A stretch of DNA of 45,731 nt from Streptomyces sp. PH10-H1. GTDB taxonomy: Bacteria > Actinomycetota > Actinomycetes > Streptomycetales > Streptomycetaceae. The notes below the pieces were generated by a model. The model was not told the DNA's origin. It ran no database searches and saw only the letters and a list, made by a program, of their open reading frames with translations. Shown here in pieces: positions 16,334 to 23,230 of this stretch. The stretch lies in NCBI RefSeq assembly GCF_030063355.1, contig NZ_JASISZ010000067.1, forward strand, positions 1 to 45,731, given 5' to 3'. Numbering within the stretch: the stretch's first letter is position 1; each line of letters starts with the position of its first letter. The translations under genes and the position numbers were made by a program.

Positions 16334-16694
16334 ATTTGCGCAATACTCGGTCGCGACGGTGAGGCCGACACCCGTGGCGGTCCCATCCGCCCGCGCTTCC
16401 CGCTCGGCGTTGTGGCCCGGCGATCGCCCGGGAGTGACGTCATCCTTCCTGCGTCCTCGCTTCCGCGCCGCTCCCACGAGGAGCGTTCGGCGGAGTGCGA
16501 GCCCGGAAATCTGCGCGCCTACGCGAGCTGACCGCGCACAAGCCGTTACGCGTTCCCCGTTCGCTGAAGACGTCTGGGCTTCCCGAGGGCGCCAGGCAGG
16601 CGCAGCGCCGCGAGTCCTCCCGGCGCGCATCCGACCACTCGACGTGCTCTCCGTGGCTGTCCGCCGGGGAGTCGACTGTGATGAAGGGCTGTTC

Positions 16695-17414
16695 ATGTTC
16701 GATACGACTCGCGCCGCTGATCCGCCACCGCGACCGGTGGCACCCCCTCGGCATCATGTTCCCGCCGCCCCGCCACGCGGTGCTCTGGCTGCGGGAGCCG
16801 CGCTCCTGCTGACGGCCGTGGCCGCCGGGCTGACGCTGCGGATGCACCGTCCTCCGTTCTTCCAGGGCCTCGACGAGCGCTGGATGGCGTGGATGAACGG
16901 AGGGAGCGGCGGTGCGGCCACCGGCCTGGCGGATGCCCTCGACCGGCTGGGCGGGCCGATGGGCCTGATCTTCCCGATCGCGCTGATCGGCTGCCTCTGT
17001 GTCTACGGGCGATGGAGATCGGGGATCTTCGTGTTCGTGTCCACGGTGCTCGCGAACGTGGTGGTGGTTCTTCCACTGAAGCGCCTGGTCGACCGTCCTC
17101 GCCCTCCGCACCCGTGGGTCCTGGTGAACGACGGATCGTTTCCGTCCGGCCAGGTCTTCGGTGCGACGACGCTCGTGATCGTCATTGCGGTGGTCGCTTT
17201 CCCGCTCCGGGCGCGACGCTGGTGGTGGCCGGCCGGCGGCGTCTACATCGCCGCGATGATGTGGAGCCGCACCTGGCTGCACGCGCAATGGTTCAGCGAC
17301 ACCGTCGCCGGAGTCCTGGCCGGGGCCGGGACCTGCCTCCTGGTCTGGCTGGCTTTCGAGCCACTACTGAGAGCGGAGGCGGTGCGCGCCGTGGCCGACC
17401 GGCTGTGGGAGTGA
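16695..17414 (+). CDS. PAP2-family membrane protein lacking both catalytic histidines
   Basis: This 239-residue protein starts at the ATG at 16695 and has about six membrane segments. PAP2 phosphatases use three motifs: KxxxxxxRP, PSGH and SRxxxxxHxxxD. Motif 1 is intact (KRLVDRPRP, residues 129-137), but motif 2 reads PSGQ (Gln153) and motif 3 reads SRTWLHAQWFSD, with Gln198 in place of the nucleophilic His. Both changes are His to Gln. The paralogue at 20412-21179 keeps both histidines and shares phrases such as FQGLD, DRPRP and MMWSRTWLHA. It is therefore probably a catalytically dead relative with a binding or regulatory role. Confidence 0.8.
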   Translation: MFDTTRAADPPPRPVAPPRHHVPAAPPRGALAAGAALLLTAVAAGLTLRMHRPPFFQGLDERWMAWMNGGSGGAATGLADALDRLGGPMGLIFPIALIGCLCVYGRWRSGIFVFVSTVLANVVVVLPLKRLVDRPRPPHPWVLVNDGSFPSGQVFGATTLVIVIAVVAFPLRARRWWWPAGGVYIAAMMWSRTWLHAQWFSDTVAGVLAGAGTCLLVWLAFEPLLRAEAVRAVADRLWE

Positions 17415-17454
17415 CGGTGCGGTCGCTCGGCGGCGCGACGTATATATCGAACTA

Positions 17455-17484
17455 TTGACGGTCGTCCAATAATCGACATAGTCT
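17455..17484 (+). promoter_or_regulatory. Promoter of carboxylesterase with TTGACGGTCG element
   Basis: TTGACG (17455-17460), 18 bp, TAGTCT (17479-17484). The -35 overlaps ATTGACGGTCGTCCAAT, one of five related elements in the window, and is preceded by an AT-rich TATATATCG. The start codon at 17605 implies a leader of about 115 nt. Confidence 0.55.
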
Positions 17485-17604
17485 GCGAGGGGTAGTCAGG
17501 TGCCGGCGCAGGACCGTATGACCGAAGCCCGGCCGGTCGGCCGGGCGGAGGCGGAATCAACTCCCCATCCGGCCGAAAGCCGGCGACCGAGGAGGAACCA
17601 TCAC

Positions 17605-19140
17605 ATGGGTACCGACCAGGACCACACCCCGCCCGTAGTGGCACTGCCTGCCGGCCGGCTGCAAGGCGCGGTCGAAGGGGAGGTCGCCGTCTTCCGGGGA
17701 GTGCCCTACGCCCAGCCCCCCGTGGGCGATCTCAGATGGCGTCCGCCGCAACCGCACCCCGGTTGGAGCGGTACGCGGGACGCCACCACCGACGGGCCCA
17801 GCGCACCTCAGATGTTCATGGAAGGCGGCGACCCGGTACTCGGCGGTCATGGCTCGCCGCCCTTCGACGACGACTGTCTGACGCTCAATGTGTGGACGCC
17901 CGCGGTGGACACGGCCCGTCGGCCGGTGCTCGTCTGGATCCACGGCGGCGGCTTCGTGTCTGGCTCCGGCTCGCTGCCCAACTACTCGGGCGAGACCTTC
18001 GCGCGCAACGGCGACCTCGTCGTGGTCAGCATCAACTACCGTATCGGGCCGCTGGGTTACCTGTACTTCGGTGCGGAGGACGGAGCTGAGTCGGAGTCCG
18101 CAAACTTCTGGCTCACCGACCAGGTCGCCGCATTGCGCTGGGTGCGCGACAACATCGCGTACTTCGGCGGGGACCCGGACAGCATCACCGTCGCCGGTCA
18201 ATCGGGCGGAGCGGTCTCGACCGCGGCACTGGCCGGGCACCCAGAGGCCCAGGGTCTCTTCCAGCGCGCCATTCTGCAGAGCCCGCCCTTCGGCCTGCAC
18301 ATCCCTGCCCCCGCCGAGTATCTGCAGCGCACCGCCGCCTACTTGCAGATCGCCGGTGTGAAAGACGTCGGGGAACTGCGCACGCTGCCGTGGCCCCGGC
18401 TGATCGAGGCGGCCGGCGGGCTGTTCGGGCAGAGCATGCGCTGGGGCTACTGGCCGACACCGTTCCTCCCCGTGCGCGATGACGCGACCCTGGGACGGCA
18501 TCCCGCCGAAGCGCTGCTGCACGGCGCCGCGACCGATATCGACGTACTGATCGGCTGGACCCGGGAGGAGGCCAACTTCGGCTTCGGTCTGGACGAGGGA
18601 TATGCCGCGGCGACCAAGGAGCGGGTGGTCGAACGGATCGCGGAGACCTTCATCGACGCGGCCGAGGTCTACGCCGCTTACGAGCGGTCGCGGCCGGGCG
18701 CGCGTCCGGTGGACGTGCTCATGGACATGATCTCCGACGAACTGTTCCGTGTGCCCGCCGTCGAGCTGGCCGAGGCCCGGGCGGAACTCGGGCGCCCGGT
18801 GTGGGCGTACCAGTTCGACTTCCCGACCCCCGCGCATCAGGGCCGGCTCGCTGCGGCGCACTGCCTGGAACTGCCGTTCGTCTTCGACAACTTCGACCAG
18901 TGGTCGCGCGCGCCCTTCCTGGAGGGGATCGATCCCGTCGTCCGCGACGGATTGGCGCGGAGCATGCACCGGGCTTGGATCTCCTTCATCCGGACCGGGG
19001 ACCCCAACCACCCGGACCTGCCGGACTGGGGCCGTTACGACATGCCGTGCCGCTCCACCATGCGCTTCGACTCCGTCGTCGCGTCCGTCGGCGATCCGGC
19101 CGGGGACGCGCGGCGGCTGCACCACCGTGCCGCCCGGTAG
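17605..19140 (+). CDS. Carboxylesterase/lipase family protein (cytoplasmic)
   Basis: This 511-residue type B carboxylesterase starts at the ATG at 17605, behind GAGGAGGAA. An upstream in-frame start at 17500 would add an unlikely leader. There is no signal peptide. The oxyanion-hole motif is VWIHGGGFVSGSGS, the nucleophile elbow is GQSGGA (Ser at about residue 200), and the family phrase GVPYAQPPVGDLRW is present. It would hydrolyse an imported ester. Its promoter carries the same element as the aryl-CoA ligase and hydroxylase promoters, so I infer it releases the aromatic acid used by that pathway; alternatives are any carboxylic ester. Confidence 0.87.
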   Translation: MGTDQDHTPPVVALPAGRLQGAVEGEVAVFRGVPYAQPPVGDLRWRPPQPHPGWSGTRDATTDGPSAPQMFMEGGDPVLGGHGSPPFDDDCLTLNVWTPAVDTARRPVLVWIHGGGFVSGSGSLPNYSGETFARNGDLVVVSINYRIGPLGYLYFGAEDGAESESANFWLTDQVAALRWVRDNIAYFGGDPDSITVAGQSGGAVSTAALAGHPEAQGLFQRAILQSPPFGLHIPAPAEYLQRTAAYLQIAGVKDVGELRTLPWPRLIEAAGGLFGQSMRWGYWPTPFLPVRDDATLGRHPAEALLHGAATDIDVLIGWTREEANFGFGLDEGYAAATKERVVERIAETFIDAAEVYAAYERSRPGARPVDVLMDMISDELFRVPAVELAEARAELGRPVWAYQFDFPTPAHQGRLAAAHCLELPFVFDNFDQWSRAPFLEGIDPVVRDGLARSMHRAWISFIRTGDPNHPDLPDWGRYDMPCRSTMRFDSVVASVGDPAGDARRLHHRAAR

Positions 19141-19150
19141 GAAACCGGGC
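19132..19150 (+). terminator. Hairpin at the end of the carboxylesterase gene
   Basis: GCCCGGT (19132-19138) and ACCGGGC (19144-19150) are perfect 7-bp arms with a 5-base loop that includes part of the stop codon. Confidence 0.5.
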
Positions 19151-19238
19151 CCCGGGTCCGTCCGTCCGGTATCGACTCGCATGAGTCGCGCGAACGCGGT
19201 CACCGGCCGCTGACCAGCAGTGCTCCCGCTCGTCGGTT

Positions 19239-19252
19239 TTGACGCGTGTAAC
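19239..19252. promoter_or_regulatory. Partial LacI-like box in the LacI gene promoter
   Basis: TTGACGCGTGTAAC keeps the full right half CGTGTAAC of the consensus GTTACACGTGTAAC and 3 of 6 positions in the left half. It lies 51 bp upstream of the regulator's start and overlaps a possible -35 (TTGACG), consistent with autoregulation. Confidence 0.45.
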
Positions 19253-19302
19253 CTTGTGCTGGAAAGCCAGTCGCCGGACCGTCGAAATCGATCAAGGACA
19301 TC

Positions 19303-20310
19303 ATGGCCAAGGACACGACCACCCCGGGGCCGATCACCAGCGCGGATGTGGCCCGCTTGGCGGGGGTGTCCCGCGCCACTGTGTCCTTCGTGCTCAACGA
19401 CACCCAGGCCCATCGCGTGCGCGACAGCACGCGCGCCCGGGTGCTGGACGCCGCCGCACAGCTGGGATACGTGCCGCACGCCGCTGCCCGTTCCCTGCGC
19501 GCCGGCCGCAGCAACCTGGTGCTGATGCCCACATCGGTCTCGGCCATAGGCCGTCTGGTCAGCAACTGGGTGGACGATCTGCACAGCGAACTCGACCGTC
19601 ACGGATACACCGCCGTGCTCCACGCGGGCCGGTTCCCCGATGCGGTCACCGCCGCCCGGGCCTGGGCCGAACTGCGGCCCGTGGCGGTAGTGGCCCTCGA
19701 CGGGGACCGTTTCACCCCACAGGCGGCGGACCTTCTGCGCCGCGCCGGTGTGCGCGGCCTCCTCGCCTTCGCCGCCCGACCGGTGGAAGGCGCCTACACG
19801 ATCGCCTTCGACCACAGCCGCATCGGTGCGGTGGCCGCAGAACACCTCATCGCCCGCGGCCGCAGCCGGATCGGGGTGCTCATGCCGGAGGAGCGTGGCC
19901 TCGACGCCTTCGCCCGGCCGCGACTGGCCGGCGCACAGCAGGTCGCCGCGAGTCACATGGCCACCGTCACGGCGTTGGACATCGCGTACACCCGTGAGTC
20001 GGCGAGCGACTTGGCCAAGCGCTGGCGGGGGTTGGGTCTGGACGCGGTCTTCGCCTACAACGACGAGTACGCCGCTCTGCTCATGCACGCGCTCCAGGAC
20101 GAAGGAATCGCCGTCCCGGACGATGTGTCCGTCGTCGGCTCCGACGACCTTGTTCCCTCCGCACTGCAGCGGCCCCCGCTCACCACCGTCCGCCTCGACC
20201 TGCCCTCGGCCGCGCAGATCGCCGACCTCCTGCACACGCTGATCGAGGACGGCAGTGCCCCTCCGGTGCCCGGCATGGAGCCCGTCCTCGTCGCGCGAGA
20301 GTCCTCGTGA
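19303..20310 (+). CDS. LacI-family transcriptional regulator
   Basis: This 335-residue protein starts at an ATG (19303) preceded by CAAGGA. The N-terminal LacI helix-turn-helix and hinge helix occupy about residues 10-65 (SADVARLAGVSRATVSFVLN ... HAAARSLRAGRSNLV). The rest is a periplasmic-binding-protein-like sensor domain with the late phrase VPDDVSVVGSDDLVPSALQR. LacI proteins normally sense sugars, but relatives respond to other small molecules. Boxes with a central CG (GTTACACGTGTAAC) lie in front of the MFS, hydrolase/ATPase and ABC transporter genes and, in weaker form, its own gene. It is the best candidate to bind them. Confidence 0.9.
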   Translation: MAKDTTTPGPITSADVARLAGVSRATVSFVLNDTQAHRVRDSTRARVLDAAAQLGYVPHAAARSLRAGRSNLVLMPTSVSAIGRLVSNWVDDLHSELDRHGYTAVLHAGRFPDAVTAARAWAELRPVAVVALDGDRFTPQAADLLRRAGVRGLLAFAARPVEGAYTIAFDHSRIGAVAAEHLIARGRSRIGVLMPEERGLDAFARPRLAGAQQVAASHMATVTALDIAYTRESASDLAKRWRGLGLDAVFAYNDEYAALLMHALQDEGIAVPDDVSVVGSDDLVPSALQRPPLTTVRLDLPSAAQIADLLHTLIEDGSAPPVPGMEPVLVARESS

Positions 20311-20353
20311 ACCGGTCCCGGGCCGCCGGGAGCCGTCGGTCGCGGGCCTGAAA

Positions 20354-20384
20354 CCCCGCAAGCTGCTCGCCACGGCCTGCGGGG
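20354..20384. terminator. Bidirectional hairpin between LacI and PAP2 genes
   Basis: CCCCGCA (20354-20360) and TGCGGGG (20378-20384) form 7-bp arms with a 17-base loop between two convergent genes. Confidence 0.4.
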
Positions 20385-20411
20385 AGTGCGGGTGCAACGG
20401 ACGGCAGTTGC

Positions 20412-21179
20412 CTAGGACTTGAGCGGGTGCGTCCCACACGTTTCGGCCCGTTCCGGCCTGCGGCCCTGGCCCTCCCGGGCCAGCAACGGTGCGAAGACCC
20501 GCCACAGCAGCAGCGCGACGCCGGCGCCGGCCATGGCACCGGCCACGGTGTCGCTGAGCCAGTGGGCATGGAGCCAGGTACGGCTCCACATCATGGCCAC
20601 GGTGAACAACGCACCGCCGAACCACCACGCCCGCCGCCGGGAGGCCGGGACGAGCAGCGCACCGACGATCACCACGAGCAGCGCTGTTCCGGCCGCGTGC
20701 CCGGAGGGGAATGAGCCGTGGTCCACCCGGACCAGGGGATGCGCGGGCCGTGGCCGGTCCACCCAGTACTTGAGGATCTGGACGACGGCCATGTTGCCCG
20801 CCAGGTAGGCCGTCAGCAGGTAGAGCAGGGACCACCAGCGTTTCCGCGCGATCAGAAAGATCAGCAGCGCGAGAGGAACCACCACGCCCAGGGGCCCGCC
20901 GAACCAGTTGAGGACGGCGGCCGCAGCGGCGTAGAGACCGTCGTGCGGGCCTCCCATCCAGCTGAGCCAGCGTGCGTCCAGGCCCTGGAAGAGCGGTCGC
21001 GCGGGATCCGCGTGGATCATGAAGCCCAGCACTGCGGTGACCAGGAGGAAGACCACGCCCAGGGCGAGCGCACGGGCGGGCGGGGGAGCGGGGGAGAAGC
21101 GGCGGCGTCCGGACGTCTCCGCGGCATCGGTTGTGGGGGCGGGCACTTGGGCGGCGGTGGGGGCCGATATTCCTGACAT
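20412..21179 (-). CDS. PAP2-family membrane phosphatase
   Basis: This 255-residue protein starts at the ATG at 21179, behind TGGAGA. About six membrane segments follow a Pro/Ala-rich cytoplasmic N-terminus. All three catalytic motifs are intact: K-x6-RP (KYWVDRPRP, about 137-145), PSGH (His161) and SRTWLHAHWLSD (Arg200, His206, Asp210). It should dephosphorylate a lipid or other phosphoester at the outer membrane face. It is a close paralogue of the protein at 16695-17414, which has lost both histidines. The two flank the esterase and LacI genes. Confidence 0.88.
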   Translation of the reverse strand: MSGISAPTAAQVPAPTTDAAETSGRRRFSPAPPPARALALGVVFLLVTAVLGFMIHADPARPLFQGLDARWLSWMGGPHDGLYAAAAAVLNWFGGPLGVVVPLALLIFLIARKRWWSLLYLLTAYLAGNMAVVQILKYWVDRPRPAHPLVRVDHGSFPSGHAAGTALLVVIVGALLVPASRRRAWWFGGALFTVAMMWSRTWLHAHWLSDTVAGAMAGAGVALLLWRVFAPLLAREGQGRRPERAETCGTHPLKS

Positions 21180-21345
21180 GAGAGTCTCCAGCGGCCACGG
21201 CGCGTTGCAGGGCCGGGGTATGGGCAGGGTGAGGGGAGTGGTACGGGGCGCCACAGGGCAGCGCCCCGTACCGGGTCATCCAAGCGAAGACCGGTTACCC
21301 GGTCGGATGGAACAGGGGCGGACAGGCCGTCAGGCAGGCTGACGG

Positions 21346-22284
21346 TCAGGCGCCCAGGTGGCGGGAGAGGAAGGCAGCGCCCTCGGTCACGATCGGTGTG
21401 ACGTCCGGGGCGCCGAGGAAGATGTGGTCGGCGCCGTCCACGGGCTGCAGCGTGACATCGCCGCCAGCGCTCTTCAGCGCCTGGGCGAGCAGCTCGCTCT
21501 GGCTGTAGGGCACAAGGCCGTCAGCCGTTCCGTGCACCAGGAGGAACGGCGGGGGAGTCCCCCCAACCGCATACGTGACGGGGCTGGCGGTCCGCGCCAG
21601 CTGCGGCCACTGTTCGGCGGTGCCGCCCAGCAGCGCACTGAACGGATTGGGGTACTCCGCGCCTGGCGGGGAGGGCGGCATGGGGTGCGAGAGCAGCGCT
21701 TCCAGATCGGACACGCCGTACCAGTCCACGACGGCCTGGACGGCGCTGTGTTCGTCGCGCACTCCTTCGGTGCCCTCCAGCGCTTCGCTCTCCGGGCTGT
21801 CGGGGCCGACGAGCCCCGCCAGCGCGGCCAGATGGCCGCCGGCCGACTCGCCCCACACGCCGATCCGGGCCGTGTCGATGCCGAAGGCGTCGGCGAAACG
21901 CCGGACGTAGCGGATGGCGGCCTTCACGTCGTGCAGCTGCGCCGGGAACGGCGCCTCGAGGCTGTGCCGGTAGTCGATGGACACCAGGGCCAGCCCGGAA
22001 CCCAGGATCGCACCGTGCAGCAGATCCACCGGAATGGTCGGCGGCGGATAGCGCCGGTCGCCCTCCAGCCAGCCCCCGCCGTGAATCCAGATCACGGCCG
22101 GGACCGGTCCCTCGGCCGTGGGCACGTGGACGTCGAGGAGGCGCGGCCGGTATCCGGGAGTGGTCGCGTAGGTGGCCCCCTCGAAGTGGCGCACCCCGTC
22201 GTCGCCCAGCACGACAGAAACGGGAGCCAGGTAGGGAGGCGGCGGCCATCCCAGGTCGAGCTCGGCCGGAAGCGATTGAGTCAT
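21346..22284 (-). CDS. Alpha/beta hydrolase (hormone-sensitive-lipase-like esterase)
   Basis: This is a 312-residue protein from the ATG at 22284, behind AAGGGG. Longer in-frame extensions are Arg/Ser-rich and unlikely. It has the HSL-type oxyanion motif HGGG (68-71), nucleophile elbow GESAGG (Ser147), a late Asp in LVHGTADGLVP and the catalytic His in VDGADHIF. There is no signal peptide. It is divergent from an anti-sigma-like ATPase, and between them lies the perfect GTTACACGTGTAAC palindrome, so it is the clearest target of that regulator. It acts on a short acyl ester or a related aryl ester; the substrate is unknown. Confidence 0.87.
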   Translation of the reverse strand: MTQSLPAELDLGWPPPPYLAPVSVVLGDDGVRHFEGATYATTPGYRPRLLDVHVPTAEGPVPAVIWIHGGGWLEGDRRYPPPTIPVDLLHGAILGSGLALVSIDYRHSLEAPFPAQLHDVKAAIRYVRRFADAFGIDTARIGVWGESAGGHLAALAGLVGPDSPESEALEGTEGVRDEHSAVQAVVDWYGVSDLEALLSHPMPPSPPGAEYPNPFSALLGGTAEQWPQLARTASPVTYAVGGTPPPFLLVHGTADGLVPYSQSELLAQALKSAGGDVTLQPVDGADHIFLGAPDVTPIVTEGAAFLSRHLGA

Positions 22285-22472
22285 GTCCGCCCCTTTTCCA
22301 ATCAGAGTTGATGCGGTGGTGGCGCTCCACGGCGCGGCAGGCGTGCGGCGTACGGCGTGCGTCGTGCGGCGGGAATCGGGGAGGTCGCGCGGCTGCCGCG
22401 GTCTCCGGGATCGCCATGGCCTCGTGAGGTTTGTCCGAAATGCCTTGTGTTCGCGACGGGAGGTGCTTAGGA

Positions 22473-22488
22473 TGTTACACGTGTAACA
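22473..22488. promoter_or_regulatory. Perfect LacI-like operator
   Basis: TGTTACACGTGTAACA is a perfect 16-bp palindrome with a central CG, located 189 bp upstream of the hydrolase and 113 bp upstream of the ATPase. Related boxes are at 16117, 19239, 32987 and 33054. The remaining 316-bp intergenic stretch shows no gene. Confidence 0.7.
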
Positions 22489-22600
22489 GGACTCCTCACG
22501 ACCATCGGTGCCCCTCGATTCAGCCACGCACCGCAGTCGGCCTTCTGGGGCAGTTGCACGAGACAACCCGGCGCTGTCGCCCTTCCCCCGGGAGCTCCAT

Positions 22601-23125
22601 ATGCTCACCGCCCTCGCCCGACCCGCATCCGCATCCGCATCCGCACCCGCATCCGCACCCGCACCGGCCGGCACCGCGGGCACCAACCGGGCCTCGGGAT
22701 TTCCCCGCCCGCCATCCGCCGGGCGGACCTTCGTCGCCTGGGCTCCGAGGCCCACCGCCGCCGTCGTCCCGCGGATCCGCACGTGTACGCGTGCCGTTCT
22801 CGAGGGCTGGCGGGTCTCCGGCGCAGCCGTCGACACCCTGCTGCTGGCCGTCAGTGAACTGGTCGCCAATGCCGTGCAGCACGCCGGAGCCGTGACCGAC
22901 CGCCTGTGCGTCACCGTGAGCTTCGGCGGTGGATGGCTGCAGCTCGATGTCGCCGACGGCGATCCGGCGCTGCCGCGTTTCGCCGGGCCGGAGGCCGACC
23001 CCGATGACGAGAGCGGCCGCGGCCTGATGATCGTCGGTCTCCTGGTCGCCGAGGCGGGCGGCGAAGTGGCTGTCATTCCCCGCGATCGCGGCAAGGCCGT
23101 CCGGGTGCGCATACCCGCGCCCTGA
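22601..23125 (+). CDS. RsbW-like ATP-binding (anti-sigma factor kinase-type) protein
   Basis: This 174-residue protein starts at the ATG at 22601, behind GGGAG; an earlier in-frame start at 22508 has no such site. A low-complexity Ala/Ser/Pro segment is encoded by seven CGCAYC hexamers. A HATPase_c domain follows, with the N-box in LLLAVSELVANAVQHAG and G-box phrases VADGDPALP and GRGLMIVGLLV. Streptomyces has many such RsbW/SpoIIAB-like proteins that bind or phosphorylate STAS antagonists. The partner is unknown; the STAS protein at 6653 is one candidate within the window. Confidence 0.8.
   Translation: MLTALARPASASASAPASAPAPAGTAGTNRASGFPRPPSAGRTFVAWAPRPTAAVVPRIRTCTRAVLEGWRVSGAAVDTLLLAVSELVANAVQHAGAVTDRLCVTVSFGGGWLQLDVADGDPALPRFAGPEADPDDESGRGLMIVGLLVAEAGGEVAVIPRDRGKAVRVRIPAP
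22624..22665 (+). repeat. Hexanucleotide repeat in coding sequence
   Basis: Seven consecutive 6-bp units, four CGCATC and three CGCACC, encode alternating Ala-Ser/Ala-Pro. Unit number may vary between strains without shifting the frame. Confidence 0.8.
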
Positions 23126-23130
23126 AGAGG

Positions 23131-23142
23131 TTTGTTAACAAA
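23131..23142. promoter_or_regulatory. Palindrome upstream of the ligase promoter
   Basis: TTTGTTAACAAA is a perfect 12-bp AT-rich palindrome, 18 bp upstream of the -35 at 23161. It is a candidate operator or activator site, unusual in this GC-rich DNA. Confidence 0.4.
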
Positions 23143-23160
23143 AATCTATATCGCGAAAGA

Positions 23161-23190
23161 TTGACTGTCGTTAGTTAAGCGAGATACTTG
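23161..23190 (+). promoter_or_regulatory. Promoter of the aryl-CoA ligase with TTGACTGTCG element
   Basis: TTGACT (23161-23166), 18 bp, TACTTG (23185-23190). The -35 overlaps ATTGACTGTCGTTAGTT, and TATATCG lies just upstream as in the esterase promoter. The leader to the ATG at 23231 is about 35 nt. Confidence 0.6.
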
Positions 23191-23230
23191 CACCACTCTC
23201 CCCGCTGCCCCGAGATTGAGGTGCCGCCCC

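Larger units (their letters stand above)
15965..16694. other. 730-bp regulatory region between MFS and PAP2 genes
   Basis: No supported gene is present. The region holds a LacI-like box at 16117-16130 and a TGACTGTCG-type element read leftward at 16304-16333. Long frames crossing it are Arg/Pro-rich and overlap one another. The first part of the upstream PAP2 frame (before 16695) also looks non-coding. Confidence 0.5.

Noticed and set aside
17557..21279. A 1240-codon open frame on the minus strand
   Set aside because: It crosses several well-supported genes on both strands, has no domain I recognise and shows repetitive Gly/Arg/His-rich composition typical of an antisense frame in GC-rich DNA.
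22624..22665. Possible CRISPR-like array
   Set aside because: Units are 6 bp, without spacers, and lie in a coding frame. It is a simple hexamer repeat.
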